Shown piece after piece: positions 42,815 to 53,566 of a DNA stretch of 64,000 nucleotides; within the stretch, counting starts at the first letter, position 1, and every line of letters begins with the position of its first letter. Origin of the DNA: Neoechinorhynchus agilis (taxonomy: Eukaryota; Acanthocephala); NCBI GenBank assembly GCA_051530055.1, contig CM121342.1, positions 7,688,001 to 7,752,000 on the forward strand, given 5' to 3'. A program made the translations under genes and the position numbers. The notes beneath the pieces are model-generated. The model ran no database searches. It was not told the origin of the DNA and saw only the letters and a list, made by a program, of their open reading frames with translations.

Positions 42815-44743
42815 TCAGTAATTAAAAGTTGCTTTAATTTTCATTCCTTCGACGACTATCTGTCCAAGCGATCTCATCACTGCGAAGTGATCAATATTAA
42901 AGTGCTGGACTAGATTGTTTGAAACATTCAAGAAAACAAGATTCGGCATTTTGATATCATAAAGGCTTCCTGGTATACTTCTAAGTTTGTTATCAGCAAG
43001 ATTAAAAAATATAAGATTTTCCAATCCGTCGAACGCATCAACAGGAAATGTACTGAGATCGTTTTGACTGAGATCGATAGCTTCCAACAGGCTAGCAGCT
43101 TCAAATGCTTTTGACTTTATATTGGTTATTATATTTGATTGGAGACTCAAATATTTAAGATTGGATAAACCTGAAAAATCGGAAGGAGCAAGCATTGTTA
43201 TTTGATTATTGCTCAAGTCCAGAGAAGTTAAAGTATTGATTGGTAGCCACATATTGATTTCTGTCACCGTTGTCATGTTTTTGTTTTTTAGCGAGATAAT
43301 CTGTGTAGCTCTTGGACCATAGATTTTCAAGGCGGTTAAAATGGACTGCGGGACGAATTCCGAGCGAAGGCCGAAATATGCTAGATTCAAGTAAGTGTTT
43401 GTCCTATTGAAGGTAACTGTTGATATGTTATTTCCTCGCAAAATGACCGATGGAATGGAATACACGGGATAGTTTCTCGCAATCAAATCTCGAATTCGAT
43501 TTTCGGACAAGTCGATGTATTCGAGTTTTTTATTGTTACGAAAAAGATTGCAATGGACATAGTTTAGTTGGTTGTAACTAATCGAGAAGATTTCCAGTAG
43601 ACGATTATTTCTAAAACTGTCCGAATTGATCGTTGTTATTAGATTATGATCAAGAAATATATCTCTCAAGCCTGTTAACTTCGAAAAAGCGTTTTTGTGG
43701 AAGCCGTTTATTTTATTATGAGGAAGACGGAGTATTGTAAGACTTGTCCAGTAATCGAAATCATTTTCGTCGATGAATTTTATTTGATTAAACACTAATG
43801 AAAATTTCTTTATATTTTCCTTTGTTTGTAAGTTTCCAGGTGGAATCGATTTCAATTGATTTCTCGTTATCTCAAGATTTTCAAGTCGAGGCGCTGCAAC
43901 TAACAAGTTAGTGTCAAACGCTTTAGCTGATCCATCAGTGATAATAAATTCATATAACCTTGAATATTGGTCTTTATGGCTTAATAAATCGGTTACATTT
44001 GCGAGATAGGTAATATGGAGATAACGAAGATTTTTAAACGATTCCATTTTGTCTACGGATTTTATTGGATTACCAACTATGTACAATTCCTCAAGATTGT
44101 AAAAAGCGCTGTAGTCCTGTGCAGATAAATGTTCAATCAAATTATTATTTAAATCCAATACTTTTAGGTATCTTAGTCTGCTAATAACGTTTATACTTTC
44201 ACTTGTGAGAATATTGTTCGATAAACGAAGTATCCTCAATAACGGCAATTGCTTTGGGAATTGGGTGGGAATTACTGATATGTTGTTGAAACTCAAACTT
44301 AGTCGAAGAATTCTCATAAATTCTTTAAAAGCGTCTTCTTGAATCTTAACAATTCCAGCTCGCTCAATGTCCAACTGTCTCACACTTTTGAGTTTATGAA
44401 GTAAAGAATTGCTCAGTACTGACGATTTGTATGATTTTTCCGATTCATGAGCGAAAGTTACTTTAACAACTTGGGGAAATAACGAAGCGAAATTTTCAGG
44501 AATATCTTTTAGATCGACATTATAAAATTCAAAGTTTTCCTGACTGCGTTGAGCAGATCGTAATAAATTAGCAATCAATTCCACTCTCCCAACATCATCA
44601 TTTTCGTAACATCGTATTCCAAAGCCTGAGATCGGTTGACAGTGCGTTAGCTCGCACTTCGGTTCTCTTCCACTCGGTTCCATTGAAATAAGATTTAGTT
44701 GAATGACTAACAATAGAATATTAAAATGAAACACTTTAAACAT
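42815..44743 (-). CDS. Secreted leucine-rich-repeat protein, intact copy P3
   Basis: 642 residues, intronless, from ATG 44743. A signal peptide (MFKVFHFNILLLVIQLNLIS) is followed by a short Cys-containing cap (CELTHCQP...GIRCYEN) and about 18-20 LRRs of the LxxLxLxxNxIxxI type. Examples are ILRLSLSFNNISVIP, LDLSNNQITMLAPSDFSGL and FFNLADNKLRSIP. No transmembrane helix, GPI signal, TIR domain or LRRCT Cys cluster follows, and the chain ends GMKIKATFNY. It is therefore probably secreted, with a Slit/Toll-ectodomain-like solenoid suited to ligand or pathogen binding. An in-frame upstream Met (44890) exists, but the signal peptide supports the chosen start. P4 has the same length from the equivalent Met. 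Tud2 is divergent, 1.75 kb upstream. Confidence 0.92.
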   Translation of the reverse strand: MFKVFHFNILLLVIQLNLISMEPSGREPKCELTHCQPISGFGIRCYENDDVGRVELIANLLRSAQRSQENFEFYNVDLKDIPENFASLFPQVVKVTFAHESEKSYKSSVLSNSLLHKLKSVRQLDIERAGIVKIQEDAFKEFMRILRLSLSFNNISVIPTQFPKQLPLLRILRLSNNILTSESINVISRLRYLKVLDLNNNLIEHLSAQDYSAFYNLEELYIVGNPIKSVDKMESFKNLRYLHITYLANVTDLLSHKDQYSRLYEFIITDGSAKAFDTNLLVAAPRLENLEITRNQLKSIPPGNLQTKENIKKFSLVFNQIKFIDENDFDYWTSLTILRLPHNKINGFHKNAFSKLTGLRDIFLDHNLITTINSDSFRNNRLLEIFSISYNQLNYVHCNLFRNNKKLEYIDLSENRIRDLIARNYPVYSIPSVILRGNNISTVTFNRTNTYLNLAYFGLRSEFVPQSILTALKIYGPRATQIISLKNKNMTTVTEINMWLPINTLTSLDLSNNQITMLAPSDFSGLSNLKYLSLQSNIITNIKSKAFEAASLLEAIDLSQNDLSTFPVDAFDGLENLIFFNLADNKLRSIPGSLYDIKMPNLVFLNVSNNLVQHFNIDHFAVMRSLGQIVVEGMKIKATFNY

Positions 44744-44767
44744 TGCGGCTAGAAAACGACGGCGAAA

Positions 44768-44862
44768 AAATAGAGACAACTCGTGTACATTTATACATTT
44801 TGCATGAGTAAAAATATGCGTTAGATCCTTAAGGGATGAGTATAAGAGCAATACAACGCTCT
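44768..44862 (-). promoter_or_regulatory. Conserved LRR-gene 5' leader / promoter
   Basis: Read on the minus strand, GTTGTATTGCTCTTATACTC is followed by ACGCATATTTTTACTCATGC and the near-palindrome TGTATAAATGTACAC (TGTACAAATGTACAC in P4 and P5). The block is 30-120 bp before the signal-peptide Met in P3, P4 (50595-50695) and P5 (59095-59185), and is shortened in P2 (34950-35010). P2 and P4 also carry an intact octamer ATGCAAAT. It may be promoter or 5' UTR. Confidence 0.45.
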
Positions 44863-46403
44863 TTTCACCGATGCGTGGAGAAAACGGCAAAATCTTGGTT
44901 TTACCTCGAAAACTTGAGTTACATTTAATAATTCGGAATTAGATAGACTTTGCGGTTGGGAAAAAGTATTATGTAAGACTGTCAATCTGAAACATAAAAA
45001 AGTGGAATCATTTATTCAGCCGAGAGCAAAAGTGAAAAGGATATATATAAATATCTAATTTGAGTTTGTACCTATGAGGAAATTTCGAGGCAGCTACTCA
45101 AGTACTTATTTTCGAACCTGAACTTTTTAGGTCACATAAATATTTCAAGCTTTTTTCCATAAATATTCACCTGAGGAATTGAATATGGTATCGAAGATAC
45201 GGTCTCTTAGCCTTTTCGACTTTTTCGCACTTTTCTGATCTCTTGATGACGTTGAAGCTTCCCAATATAGTAAGTTAGAAGATCAGTTGGAAAATTGATC
45301 TTCAGTGTAACATTTAATTTTTTTAAATTTTTTAATACCAATAAAGGAAAAATGGCAGAAAGATTGATGCAGCTCAAATAAAATTGGTTCAACAAATATT
45401 GCGAATATTCTTTGAGTATCAAAGGTCGAATTTTGCAATATTTTTTAACTCGACATTGCAAATGGTAGAATTGCTTAATTGTTTACGTGCAATCTTCAAA
45501 GCAAATTCCATTTTTATGAGTAAATTTCACCCAATAAAACCATGTAAAAGTAATTGCAAATCGATAGTTAACCTGTTTATTGTGGTCCTTAAATTCTTTA
45601 TTAGTATTTCTTCTAAAATCTTCCAACGTTATTCAAGATACTTCTATTGGCCACAAATTGCGACGTAATTGAACCTCTTTTTGTCAAGTGCTTATAAAAT
45701 AAAATTGCAAGTTGTCACGGTGCTGAGATGAATGGTAATTTGCCTTCATTTCGGGTTTTGGTTCAATTAAGAATATCGGCAATTTGGGATCCTACAGTGC
45801 TTGAATAAAAAGTACTTTTCATCATAACACCGAAGTCTTTAATTTAGGAGCTTGTTTTAAAAGATTAAATGTTTACTGAATTGTTTTTATAACTAAATCA
45901 CAACAAATCTCGGATAATCAAAAGTTTTCAACAAGTTGGAAACAAAAAGTACACATTATAGGCAAAACCCATTAATAATATAACCATTAAGAGTCAAATG
46001 GGACTTAAAGAGAGGGTATTACAAATGAAATCGATTATAACTAATGGCTTTAGATTTGTTCAGATTTTCATGATGCCTCAAAAGAAATGCAACGATAAAA
46101 GATGGAATAAAATAGAGCAGAAAAGTATCCAATACTTCAGCAGACCAATAAACAGAATAATCCTATGACGTGGTGGATTAATCAGCCGCTAAGATTAATC
46201 GAGCAAAACATTGAAATAAAATCACTGATTTTCAGTTCAGATCTCGAAATAAATAGTATGACAAATTTTTCCAACTTTGAAACATTGAAATTCTTGATGC
46301 AGCTTAAAAACACCAGTCGCATATTCATGGATTCTTATTGGTAGAAATGCAATTATTATCTAGTAAATAATAATTTATCAATCAGCATTTTCCAGAAATT
46401 GTT

Positions 46404-46446
46404 TTTTAATTATATAATGATTACGTAATATAATTATACCACAAAA
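46404..46446 (+). promoter_or_regulatory. Conserved Tudor-gene core promoter (copy 2)
   Basis: AATTATATAATGATTACGTA lies about 75-90 bp before the Tud2 ATG, identical to copy 1. The upstream GATTCTTATTGGTAGAA block is at about 46330. See Tud3 for the diverged version. Confidence 0.6.
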
Positions 46447-46498
46447 CGAAACCCTTTCTGAGAAGGTCACAAAAGCGAAAAAGCTATATTGCCCAAAA

Positions 46499-47272
46499 AT
46501 GAATAACGATCAAAACGAAGATGAGCTAATGCAATCCGACCAAGAGAGCAGAGATGGGTCGTCTTATTTTCTCAGACCTGAACACCCCGAGGACAATGAA
46601 ACGCTGGCTCATTTGAACGAAAATATCCCTGTAGCTGCTGCGTTTTTCGAGAATAGCTTGGTGCGTGTTATCGGTGCAATGGGTCCCTACCAATTTTACG
46701 TTTGGCCATTGAACGAAGCTGAATATAATTCAAATTTTCTCTATGAAATGAATGATTATTATTCTAGTCCCGCTAACCAGAATGACAATGACCATGGATC
46801 AGGAGATGAAATGACTATTCACGTTGTAGCTTATGGAGGGCAATATTACCGAGCTCGCATTTTAATTCGACAATATCGTCTTTATACCGTTTATTTGGTC
46901 GATTTCGGTATTACGGCAATCGTAGAAGAATGTTTCATATTTACCTGCGAACCGCAATTTGCATTAGTGCCGGATATGGCATATCCATGCAGTCTAGAAG
47001 ATGGCATGTCGCCCTCAACGGGTTCAATTTTCGATGAAATTCTTTTTCGAGCAATTGTTCTTGGAAACGTATTTGAAGCTCAACTTTTATATGTCGATAC
47101 GTTCGAATGGACACGAATTATTGTAAAACTTTGGAGAGTTCAAAGAATCGGGTACGAGTTTATTAGGATTGCAAACGACCTGGAAGTGCAAGATCAACGA
47201 ATACCAATTAGAGCGTTGCTATTGGATGTACAAAATGTGATAAGGCTTCGCTATCCAAATCTCCTTTCGTAA
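46499..47272 (+). CDS. Tudor-domain protein, paralogue Tud2
   Basis: 257 residues. Identical to Tud1 (23053-23826) except Met instead of Gln before SPSTGS. It has the same acidic N-terminus, SN-like lead-in FYVWPLNEAEYNSNFLYEM, Tudor core YGGQYYRARIL...VYLVDFG and C-terminal helix region ending RLRYPNLLS. Single exon. It is divergent to LRR P3, with LRR P4 convergent downstream. Confidence 0.85.
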   Translation: MNNDQNEDELMQSDQESRDGSSYFLRPEHPEDNETLAHLNENIPVAAAFFENSLVRVIGAMGPYQFYVWPLNEAEYNSNFLYEMNDYYSSPANQNDNDHGSGDEMTIHVVAYGGQYYRARILIRQYRLYTVYLVDFGITAIVEECFIFTCEPQFALVPDMAYPCSLEDGMSPSTGSIFDEILFRAIVLGNVFEAQLLYVDTFEWTRIIVKLWRVQRIGYEFIRIANDLEVQDQRIPIRALLLDVQNVIRLRYPNLLS

Positions 47273-48646
47273 GATGGACAACAGATAAACCGAAGGTATT
47301 ATCTTCGGACAAGTGAAGAATAACTAGACGATTTTTTGACGATTAACATTTTAATATATTCCAAATTATTTTATTTAATAAATATTAACGAATTGTTTTG
47401 CAGATCAATGGATACCTTTCCTTTTAATAAAATGAAGCAGTATGTTAAGGAGTTGGTTAGCAACAGAAGGAATACATCCATCACATTCGTTTGAGTAAAT
47501 GTACAAATATTGATAAATTTATACAAATATTTAACATATTTGGTTCCTTGTACGACCGCTCGATACACAATTATTTGGGAATAATTATTTTTATATTGCC
47601 TGAAAGATATTGTTTAGTATTTACGTTCCCAAATAAATCAATTATTCTAAGTGCTTTCCACAACATTAAATATTTTTTAAATTGATCAGAAATTAACAAA
47701 AAAATTTCCATTACAAAACGCGCGAATAAAAAATGTCGAATCGAATTTGTCTAGTTCTAAATTCAGATTCACTTAAGTAATATTCGTTTCAACTAGTAAA
47801 CAAAGATAAAGTCGAAAAAATTTACAAATGCTGCATATCGACAGTGACAAATTTCGGATATCTTTGCAAAAGTACGATTATGTTAAATTAAGGTACAAAG
47901 TTAATACTTTTAGTAAAAGACTTTGCATAAATGATGATTGGCTACCTCGATAAGAATGTTGCAAGTTTTCACCCACTTTTAGGTAAATAAGTGAATTTTC
48001 GTCACTCAAATGAAATAAATTACTCGAAGGACAACGAACGTATTTCTGACTAAATAAAGCGCGAGAAATATTTTTAATTTCTACGATCGTGGAATACCAA
48101 TATTTTGTCATTTTAAAGCAATATTTTCTATAAGAAGTATAAAGATGATACGTAAATTAAATTCGGACTTATCATAGAGTGAGATCCTTATATAAAGTAA
48201 GAAGTTTGAATAAACGCTAATAATTTCTGTAACTATTTCGATTACTTATAGGCGTACGTTGTCATTTAATTGCCCAAGCGATATTCATAGGAAAGTTGCA
48301 GTTTTCCTAGAAAAAATCGTATCCTGCTAGTTACAATAACTAGTAAATTTTAAGAATAAATTTTTTTGGGAAAGCCGATAGACATCATGGACTCGAATTC
48401 GAACAGGAATTGGCGAGAAAAATAAACAACTTTTCAATCTAATACAACTCCTCATTCAGCTCGGCCAAATTAGATCAAACAATTCGCTCGAAAATATACA
48501 AGCAACACAGTATTCTTATAATATTAATAAAGAATGCAATGAAATCAGTGGAGTAAAATGTGAACCCTTTTTATTTCTATATGTTGCTTGCTCTTACCGT
48601 AAAAGAAATCCAACGATAAAAAGTTTTAATAATAGGATCATAAAAT
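47273..48646. other. Tud2 3' flank and AT-rich gap
   Basis: Up to 47649 it is the duplicated segment. 47650-48440 is AT-rich with no supported gene. 48470-48640 is the LRR 3' flank, resembling 33010-33160 (shared AGCTCGGCCAAAT(T/G)AG and TATACAAGCAACACAGT-like stretch). Confidence 0.5.
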
Positions 48647-50575
48647 TCAGTAATTATAAGTTGCTTTAATTTTCATTCCATTGACGACGATCTGTCCAAG
48701 CGATCTCATCATTGCGAAGCGATCAATATTAAAGTGTTGGACTAGATTGTTTGAAACATTCAAGAAAACAAGATTCGACATTTTGATATCATAAAGACTT
48801 CCCGGTATACTTCTAAGTTTGTTATCAGCAAGATTAAAAAATATAAGATTTTCCAATCCGTCGAACGCATCAACAGGAAATGTACTGAGATCGTTTTGAC
48901 TGAGATCGATAGCTTCCAACAGGCTAGCAGCTTCAAATGCTTTGGACTTTATATTGGTTATTATATTTGATTGGAGACTCAAATATTTAAGATTGGATAA
49001 TCCTGAAAAATCGGAAGGAGCAAGCATTGTTATTTGATTATTGCTCAAGTCCAGAGAAGTTAAAGTATCGATTAGCAGCCACGTGCTTAATTCTCTCACC
49101 GTTACCAGGTTTTGGTTTTTTAGCGAGATAATCTGCGTAGCTCTTGGACCATCGATTTTCAAGGCGGCCAAAATGGACTGCGGGACGAATTCCGAGCGAA
49201 GACCGAAGTACGCGAGAGCCAAGTAAGTGTTTGTCCTATTAAAGGTAACTGTTGATATGTTATTTCCCCGTAAAACCACCGATGAAATGAAATACATGGG
49301 AGAATTTCTTGCAATCAAATCTCGAATTCGATTTTCGGACAAGTCGATATATCCCAGTTTTCTTGTATTCCGGAAAAGATTGCGATTGACATAATTTAGT
49401 TGGTTGTAACTAATCGAGAAGATTTCCAGTAGACCATTATTTCTAAAACTGTCCGAATTGATCGTTGTTATTAGATTATGATCAAGAAATATATCTCTTA
49501 AGTTGGTTAACTTTGAAAATGCGTTTTTGTGGAAACCTTTAATTTTATTATCTTGAAGATGTAGTATTGTAAGACTTGTCCAGTAATCGAAATCATTTTC
49601 GTCGATGAAATTTATTTGATTAAACGCCAATGAAAATTTCTTTATATTTTCCTTTGTTTGTAAGTTTCCAGGTGGAATCGATTTCAATTGATTTCTCGTT
49701 ATCTCGAGATTTTCAAGTCGAGGTGCTGCAACTAACAAGTTAGTGTCAAACGCTTTAGCTGATCCATCAGTGACAATAAATTCATATAATCTTGAATATT
49801 GGCCTTTATTTCTTAATAAATCGGTTACATTTGCGAGATAGGTAATATGGAGATAACGAAGATTTTTAAACGATTCCATTTTGTCTACGGATTTTATTGG
49901 ATTACCAACTATGTACAATTCCTCAAGATTGTAAAAAGCGCTGTAGTCCTGTGCAGATAAATGTTCAATCAAATTATTATTTAAATCCAATACTTTTAGG
50001 TATCTTAGTCTGCTAATAACGTTTATACTTTCACTTGTGAGAATATTGTTCGATAAACGAAGTATCCTCAATAACGGCAATTGCTTTGGGAATTGGGTGG
50101 GAATTACTGATATGTTGTTGAAACTCAAACTTAGTCGAAGAATTCTCTTAAATTCTTTAAAAGCGTCCTCTTGAATCTTATCAATTCCAGCTCTTTCAAT
50201 GTCCAATTGTTTTACATCTCTGAATTTATAAAGTAAAGAACTGCTGAGTACTGGCGATTTGTATGACTTTTCCGATTCATGAGAGAAAGTTACTTTAACG
50301 ACTTGGGGAAATAACGAGGCAAAATTTTCAGGAATATCTTTAAGATCGACATTATTAAATTCAAAATTTTCATGATTGCGTTGAGCCGATCGTAATAAAT
50401 TATTAATCGATTTCATTCTGCCAACATCATCATTTTGGTAACATCGTATTCCAACGCCTGAGATCGGTTGACAGTGCGTTAACCCGCACTTCGGTTCTCT
50501 TCCACTCGGTTCCATTGAATTAAGTTTTTGTTGAATGACTAACAACAGAATATTTAAATAAAACACTTTGAACAT
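48647..50575 (-). CDS. Secreted leucine-rich-repeat protein, intact copy P4
   Basis: 642 residues, intronless, from ATG 50575 (MFKVFYLNILLLVIQQKLNS signal peptide). Same architecture as P3: Cys-containing N-cap (CGLTHCQPISGVGIRCYQN), ~18-20 LRRs, no membrane anchor, end GMKIKATYNY. Differences from P3 are patchy: stretches such as RILRLSNNILTSESINVISR are identical, whereas YVNRNLFRNTRKLGYIDLSE and SPMYFISSVVLRG are distinct. This suggests gene conversion among the copies. The P1 fragment is closest to this copy. Confidence 0.92.
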   Translation of the reverse strand: MFKVFYLNILLLVIQQKLNSMEPSGREPKCGLTHCQPISGVGIRCYQNDDVGRMKSINNLLRSAQRNHENFEFNNVDLKDIPENFASLFPQVVKVTFSHESEKSYKSPVLSSSLLYKFRDVKQLDIERAGIDKIQEDAFKEFKRILRLSLSFNNISVIPTQFPKQLPLLRILRLSNNILTSESINVISRLRYLKVLDLNNNLIEHLSAQDYSAFYNLEELYIVGNPIKSVDKMESFKNLRYLHITYLANVTDLLRNKGQYSRLYEFIVTDGSAKAFDTNLLVAAPRLENLEITRNQLKSIPPGNLQTKENIKKFSLAFNQINFIDENDFDYWTSLTILHLQDNKIKGFHKNAFSKLTNLRDIFLDHNLITTINSDSFRNNGLLEIFSISYNQLNYVNRNLFRNTRKLGYIDLSENRIRDLIARNSPMYFISSVVLRGNNISTVTFNRTNTYLALAYFGLRSEFVPQSILAALKIDGPRATQIISLKNQNLVTVRELSTWLLIDTLTSLDLSNNQITMLAPSDFSGLSNLKYLSLQSNIITNIKSKAFEAASLLEAIDLSQNDLSTFPVDAFDGLENLIFFNLADNKLRSIPGSLYDIKMSNLVFLNVSNNLVQHFNIDRFAMMRSLGQIVVNGMKIKATYNY

Positions 50576-50595
50576 TGCCTTTAAAAAACGACGAC

Positions 50596-51109
50596 GAAAA
50601 AATGGAGACAACTCGTGTACATTTGTACATTTGCATGAGTAAAAATATGCGTGAGATCTTTAAAGAATGAGTATAAGAGCAATACAACGCTCTTTCTCCC
50701 GCCAAATTTCTCTTCTATCTCGGTAACTTTAGCGACTTCTAATTGACCAGAATGATAATTTTCGGCCATGAATACAGTAATGTGAACCTTTCAATCGGAA
50801 GCGTAAATGAATTATAATTAAAAATGGCATCATTGTAAAAATAATCGATTTTTTTTCAGTCTGCGGCAAATTAAAATTTAATAGAGGAATGAAACTTTAA
50901 CAAAAAGTTTGAGAATTAGAATAATTTTTCAAATTTTGTCTCGACTTGAATCCTTAATAACAATTATTTTTCGTCTATATCGAACAAAAAAGGATTCCTA
51001 GATGTTGTTAAATAATTTTTTAACAAGCGAGATTAATTTTTATTAACATTTAATAAATAGACGTATTAATATTAATCGATTTCGAATTGTCGTATAAATG
51101 TAAATAAAA
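50596..51109. other. P4 upstream region
   Basis: 50596-50700 is the conserved LRR leader with TGTACAAATGTACAC. 50700-50900 matches the P2 upstream flank. 50900-51050 is AT-rich and also aligns with 35270-35420 (shared ATTATTTTTCGTCTATA). No gene. Confidence 0.5.
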
Positions 51110-52332
51110 CTTTTTATCCAATTTCTCATAAAGAACGCGCTCTTCATCCCCAAATTATTGTACAAGGTTCGCACAGCAACATTTTTCAAACACAAAAAAG
51201 GATTGGCAAAGCTGGACGATAAGGTGAGGGCATGCCTTGAGCGTATTTTAAATGTCCAGCTCTCAGATGAAGCGTGGCGACAAGCTTCTTTGCCTGTGTC
51301 ATCTGGGGGATTGGGAATTCGGGCACTAGTCGACCTTGCTTTGCCGGCCTTTCTTGGATCGTTTGAGGGGAGCTTACCAGTCTCGAAGAACATTTTGAAG
51401 GAAAAGTTCTGTCTTGACCGGGATTTCGTGGTGGCGGTTGAGGAATGGTGCCAGCAGACAGGCGCTAACCATGTTCCCGTGAATGGCCTCAGACAGTCGA
51501 TCAGGGACGGACCTCTTGTCGCGAGAGCTCACAACTCTCTACTTTCCGGTTCTCGTGATGGGGTCGTCCGAGCTAGACTGTTGGCAGTTTCAACACGAGA
51601 ATCTGGGGCGTGGTTGGAGGCTGTTCCTCTGGCATCAGTGGGAACTCTTCTTACTGACGAGGTAACGAGGATCGCAATATCTTTAAGACTTGGTCTCCCG
51701 ATATGCACGCCCCATCGCTGTCGATGTGGGTCTTTGGTTGATGCTTTCGGGCGACACGGTCTCGTCTGCAGAATGTCAGGAGGAAGGTTCTCACGCCATT
51801 CTGAAGTCAATAACGCAATTTCTCGGACGTTGAGAACGGCGAACTTCCTGAACATCCTGGAACCCGCCCACCTCTGTAGACTAGACGGCCGTAGGCCCGA
51901 TGGAATTTCGGTCTTCCCGTGGCGGGAGGGCAAATGCCTTCTCTGGGACGCCACGTGTGTGGATACCCTCGCAGCCAGCAACATCCCCTACTCCCTCGAA
52001 ATCGCCGGCGGTGCCGCCAGTGCAGCGAAAGGGAGGAAAATACGGAAATATCTTCACTTATCGAGGGCTCACTATTTTGTCCCCTTTGGGGTAGAGACGT
52101 ATGGAGCGTTCGGCAGCTCGGCACTCCCTCTGCTCCAGGATCTCTCGAAGAAATTGAGAGAGGCAACCGGAGACTCAAGAGCAGGCGTATTCCTTCGACA
52201 AAATATCTCGCTAGCAGTACAACGGGACAATGCTGCCAGCGTGATGGCGACGGTCGAGGAAGGACAAAAGCTGGAATTCGGCGGGAGGTGGTGAGTGTGT
52301 TAATTGTCGAGAAATAAAGATTGATTGAATAC
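51110..52332 (+). mobile_element. 5'-truncated LINE, C-terminal RT/nuclease region with intact frame
   Basis: One open frame of ~390 codons (about 51125-52294) encodes the region after the RT of a non-LTR retrotransposon: LFIPKLLYKVRTATF, then WRQASLPVSSGGLGIRALVD. Next come a Cys/His segment CRCGSLVDAFGRHGLVCRMS and RPDGISVFPW followed by LLWDATCVDT. The last resembles a PD-(D/E)xK restriction-like nuclease core. The ORF ends LEFGGRW. A short 3' UTR with AATAAA-like AGAAATAAAGATTGATTGA ends at ~52332. Upstream RT is absent. The intact frame suggests recent insertion. Copies of its tail lie at 3725, 6095, 33655 and 62572. The clade is uncertain. Confidence 0.8.
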
Positions 52333-52574
52333 ATTTACAAGATAACCAGTTGTATTTCCACTTTTATTAAGTTATACCTCAAAAACTAAAAGCAATGAAG
52401 GGTTTTGACGAACTAAAATGCAAATTTTTGTACTTAAGGCTCACGGACTAGCCGGTTACATTTATTCTGTGCTGAATTGAAGGCTTTTCCACGGCTGATA
52501 ATTTTCTTTGGCTCTTATAACAACACTTTTTTGTTAATTGACAAAGAATAGAAACACTCGAGTTCTGATTGGAT

Positions 52575-53100
52575 AAATGAATCCGGCTATTTTTTTAATA
52601 ATAATACGTTTATTGGTAAAAAATACAGAATAGGACCCATGTGCCTTTGGGCACTCGAATTAAAAGTTGTTCAAAAAAGTGTATCCGTTAGGATGGGATT
52701 ATCCAGTGGAGGGATGTCCGTTCGGATGGGACTATCGAGTCAGGGGAGGTTCGTTAGAATGTGTCCGTCCGTTTGAGAACATCCGGTCGGGTTGGAAGGT
52801 CTACGTAGAGTTTGTGATTGATGTAGAAATATTTTTGTGTGTGATTTCGTTAGAGATTTAGGAGATGAAGAGCTGGGGTGGTGAATGGGTGATGAGGGTG
52901 AGATCGTAGGCATTTAAGAAAGGTCGTTTGAAAAATATTAAAGAGAGGTGGTGACAGTACAGCACCTTGAAGTACGCGTTTGGTGAGGGATAAGCTGGTT
53001 TCTTAGAATTCCTCTTTAGTAGCTTTGTCTGCCCCTTTGAACCGTTAACGTTTTTCCCTTTGTACTTTTTGACTTCGATCAACTATTCACTTTTAAGAAC
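52575..53100 (-). mobile_element. LINE 3' end on the minus strand (probable)
   Basis: Read on the minus strand the stretch finishes CCCAAAGGCACATGGGTCCT, ATTCTGTATTTTTTACC, AATAAACG and TATTATTATT, the style of a LINE 3' terminus with poly-A signal and short repeat tail. Upstream (to ~53100) is a purine/pyrimidine-skewed sequence without a clear domain. No RT is recognised, so family is open. Confidence 0.4.
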
Positions 53101-53566
53101 TTCAATTTCGAACTGAATAGCCACCGCTAATATATCCTTAACTGTGCTCATCGTTTCAATTAATAAGTCCTTTAGAGTTTCAGAAACTCATTCAAAGCAC
53201 TTTTTAGTGCAACATCAATAAGAGTAGAATACTTGGCCGATTCTCGTTTACTGCTCATTGATTTTAGCAGAGAGAGTAAACGTTGACGAGAGATAGGACG
53301 TTTTTGAAGTGGATTACGCGTTTAATAAGGTTGGAATATCCGGTCGAGTGAGAAAGTTGGTGAATTGCTTCCGAGAAGATGTCACGGCCCGTAACACACA
53401 GCTGAGTATCACACGTAAATGAAAGATGAGTTTAGGGATCTGGGTTGTTTGCTTAAGGAAAATTATCTGCCACAAAAAAGACCTTCACTTCAACGCAGAA
53501 TAAAAGACAAATAATGTGGCCAGAAAGACGCAGCTGATTTTTTTTAGTAATGAAATTCGTTGTCAG
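53101..53566. other. Unassigned stretch before the miniature LTR element
   Basis: No supported gene. Possibly further LINE-derived sequence on the minus strand. Confidence 0.35.

Larger units (their letters stand above)
44744..46498. other. Divergent intergenic region between P3 and Tud2
   Basis: 44775-44860 is the LRR leader/promoter conserved among copies. 44890-45060 matches the upstream flank of P5 (59200-59290). From 45388 it is copy 2 of the Tudor segmental duplication. 46330-46440 holds the Tudor promoter blocks. No further gene. Confidence 0.55.
45388..47649 (+). repeat. Segmental duplication, copy 2 (Tudor-gene segment)
   Basis: Partner of 21933-24204, direct orientation, about 99.5% identical by eye. 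The left boundary lies at TTCAACAAATATTGCGAATA (45390), where copy 1 joins an LRR fragment. The right boundary follows AATTATTCTA. Contains Tud2, its promoter and ~380 bp of 3' flank. Confidence 0.9.

Noticed and set aside
42815-50575. Toll-like receptors
   Set aside because: The LRR proteins end shortly after the last repeat, with no transmembrane helix and no TIR domain in any frame downstream.
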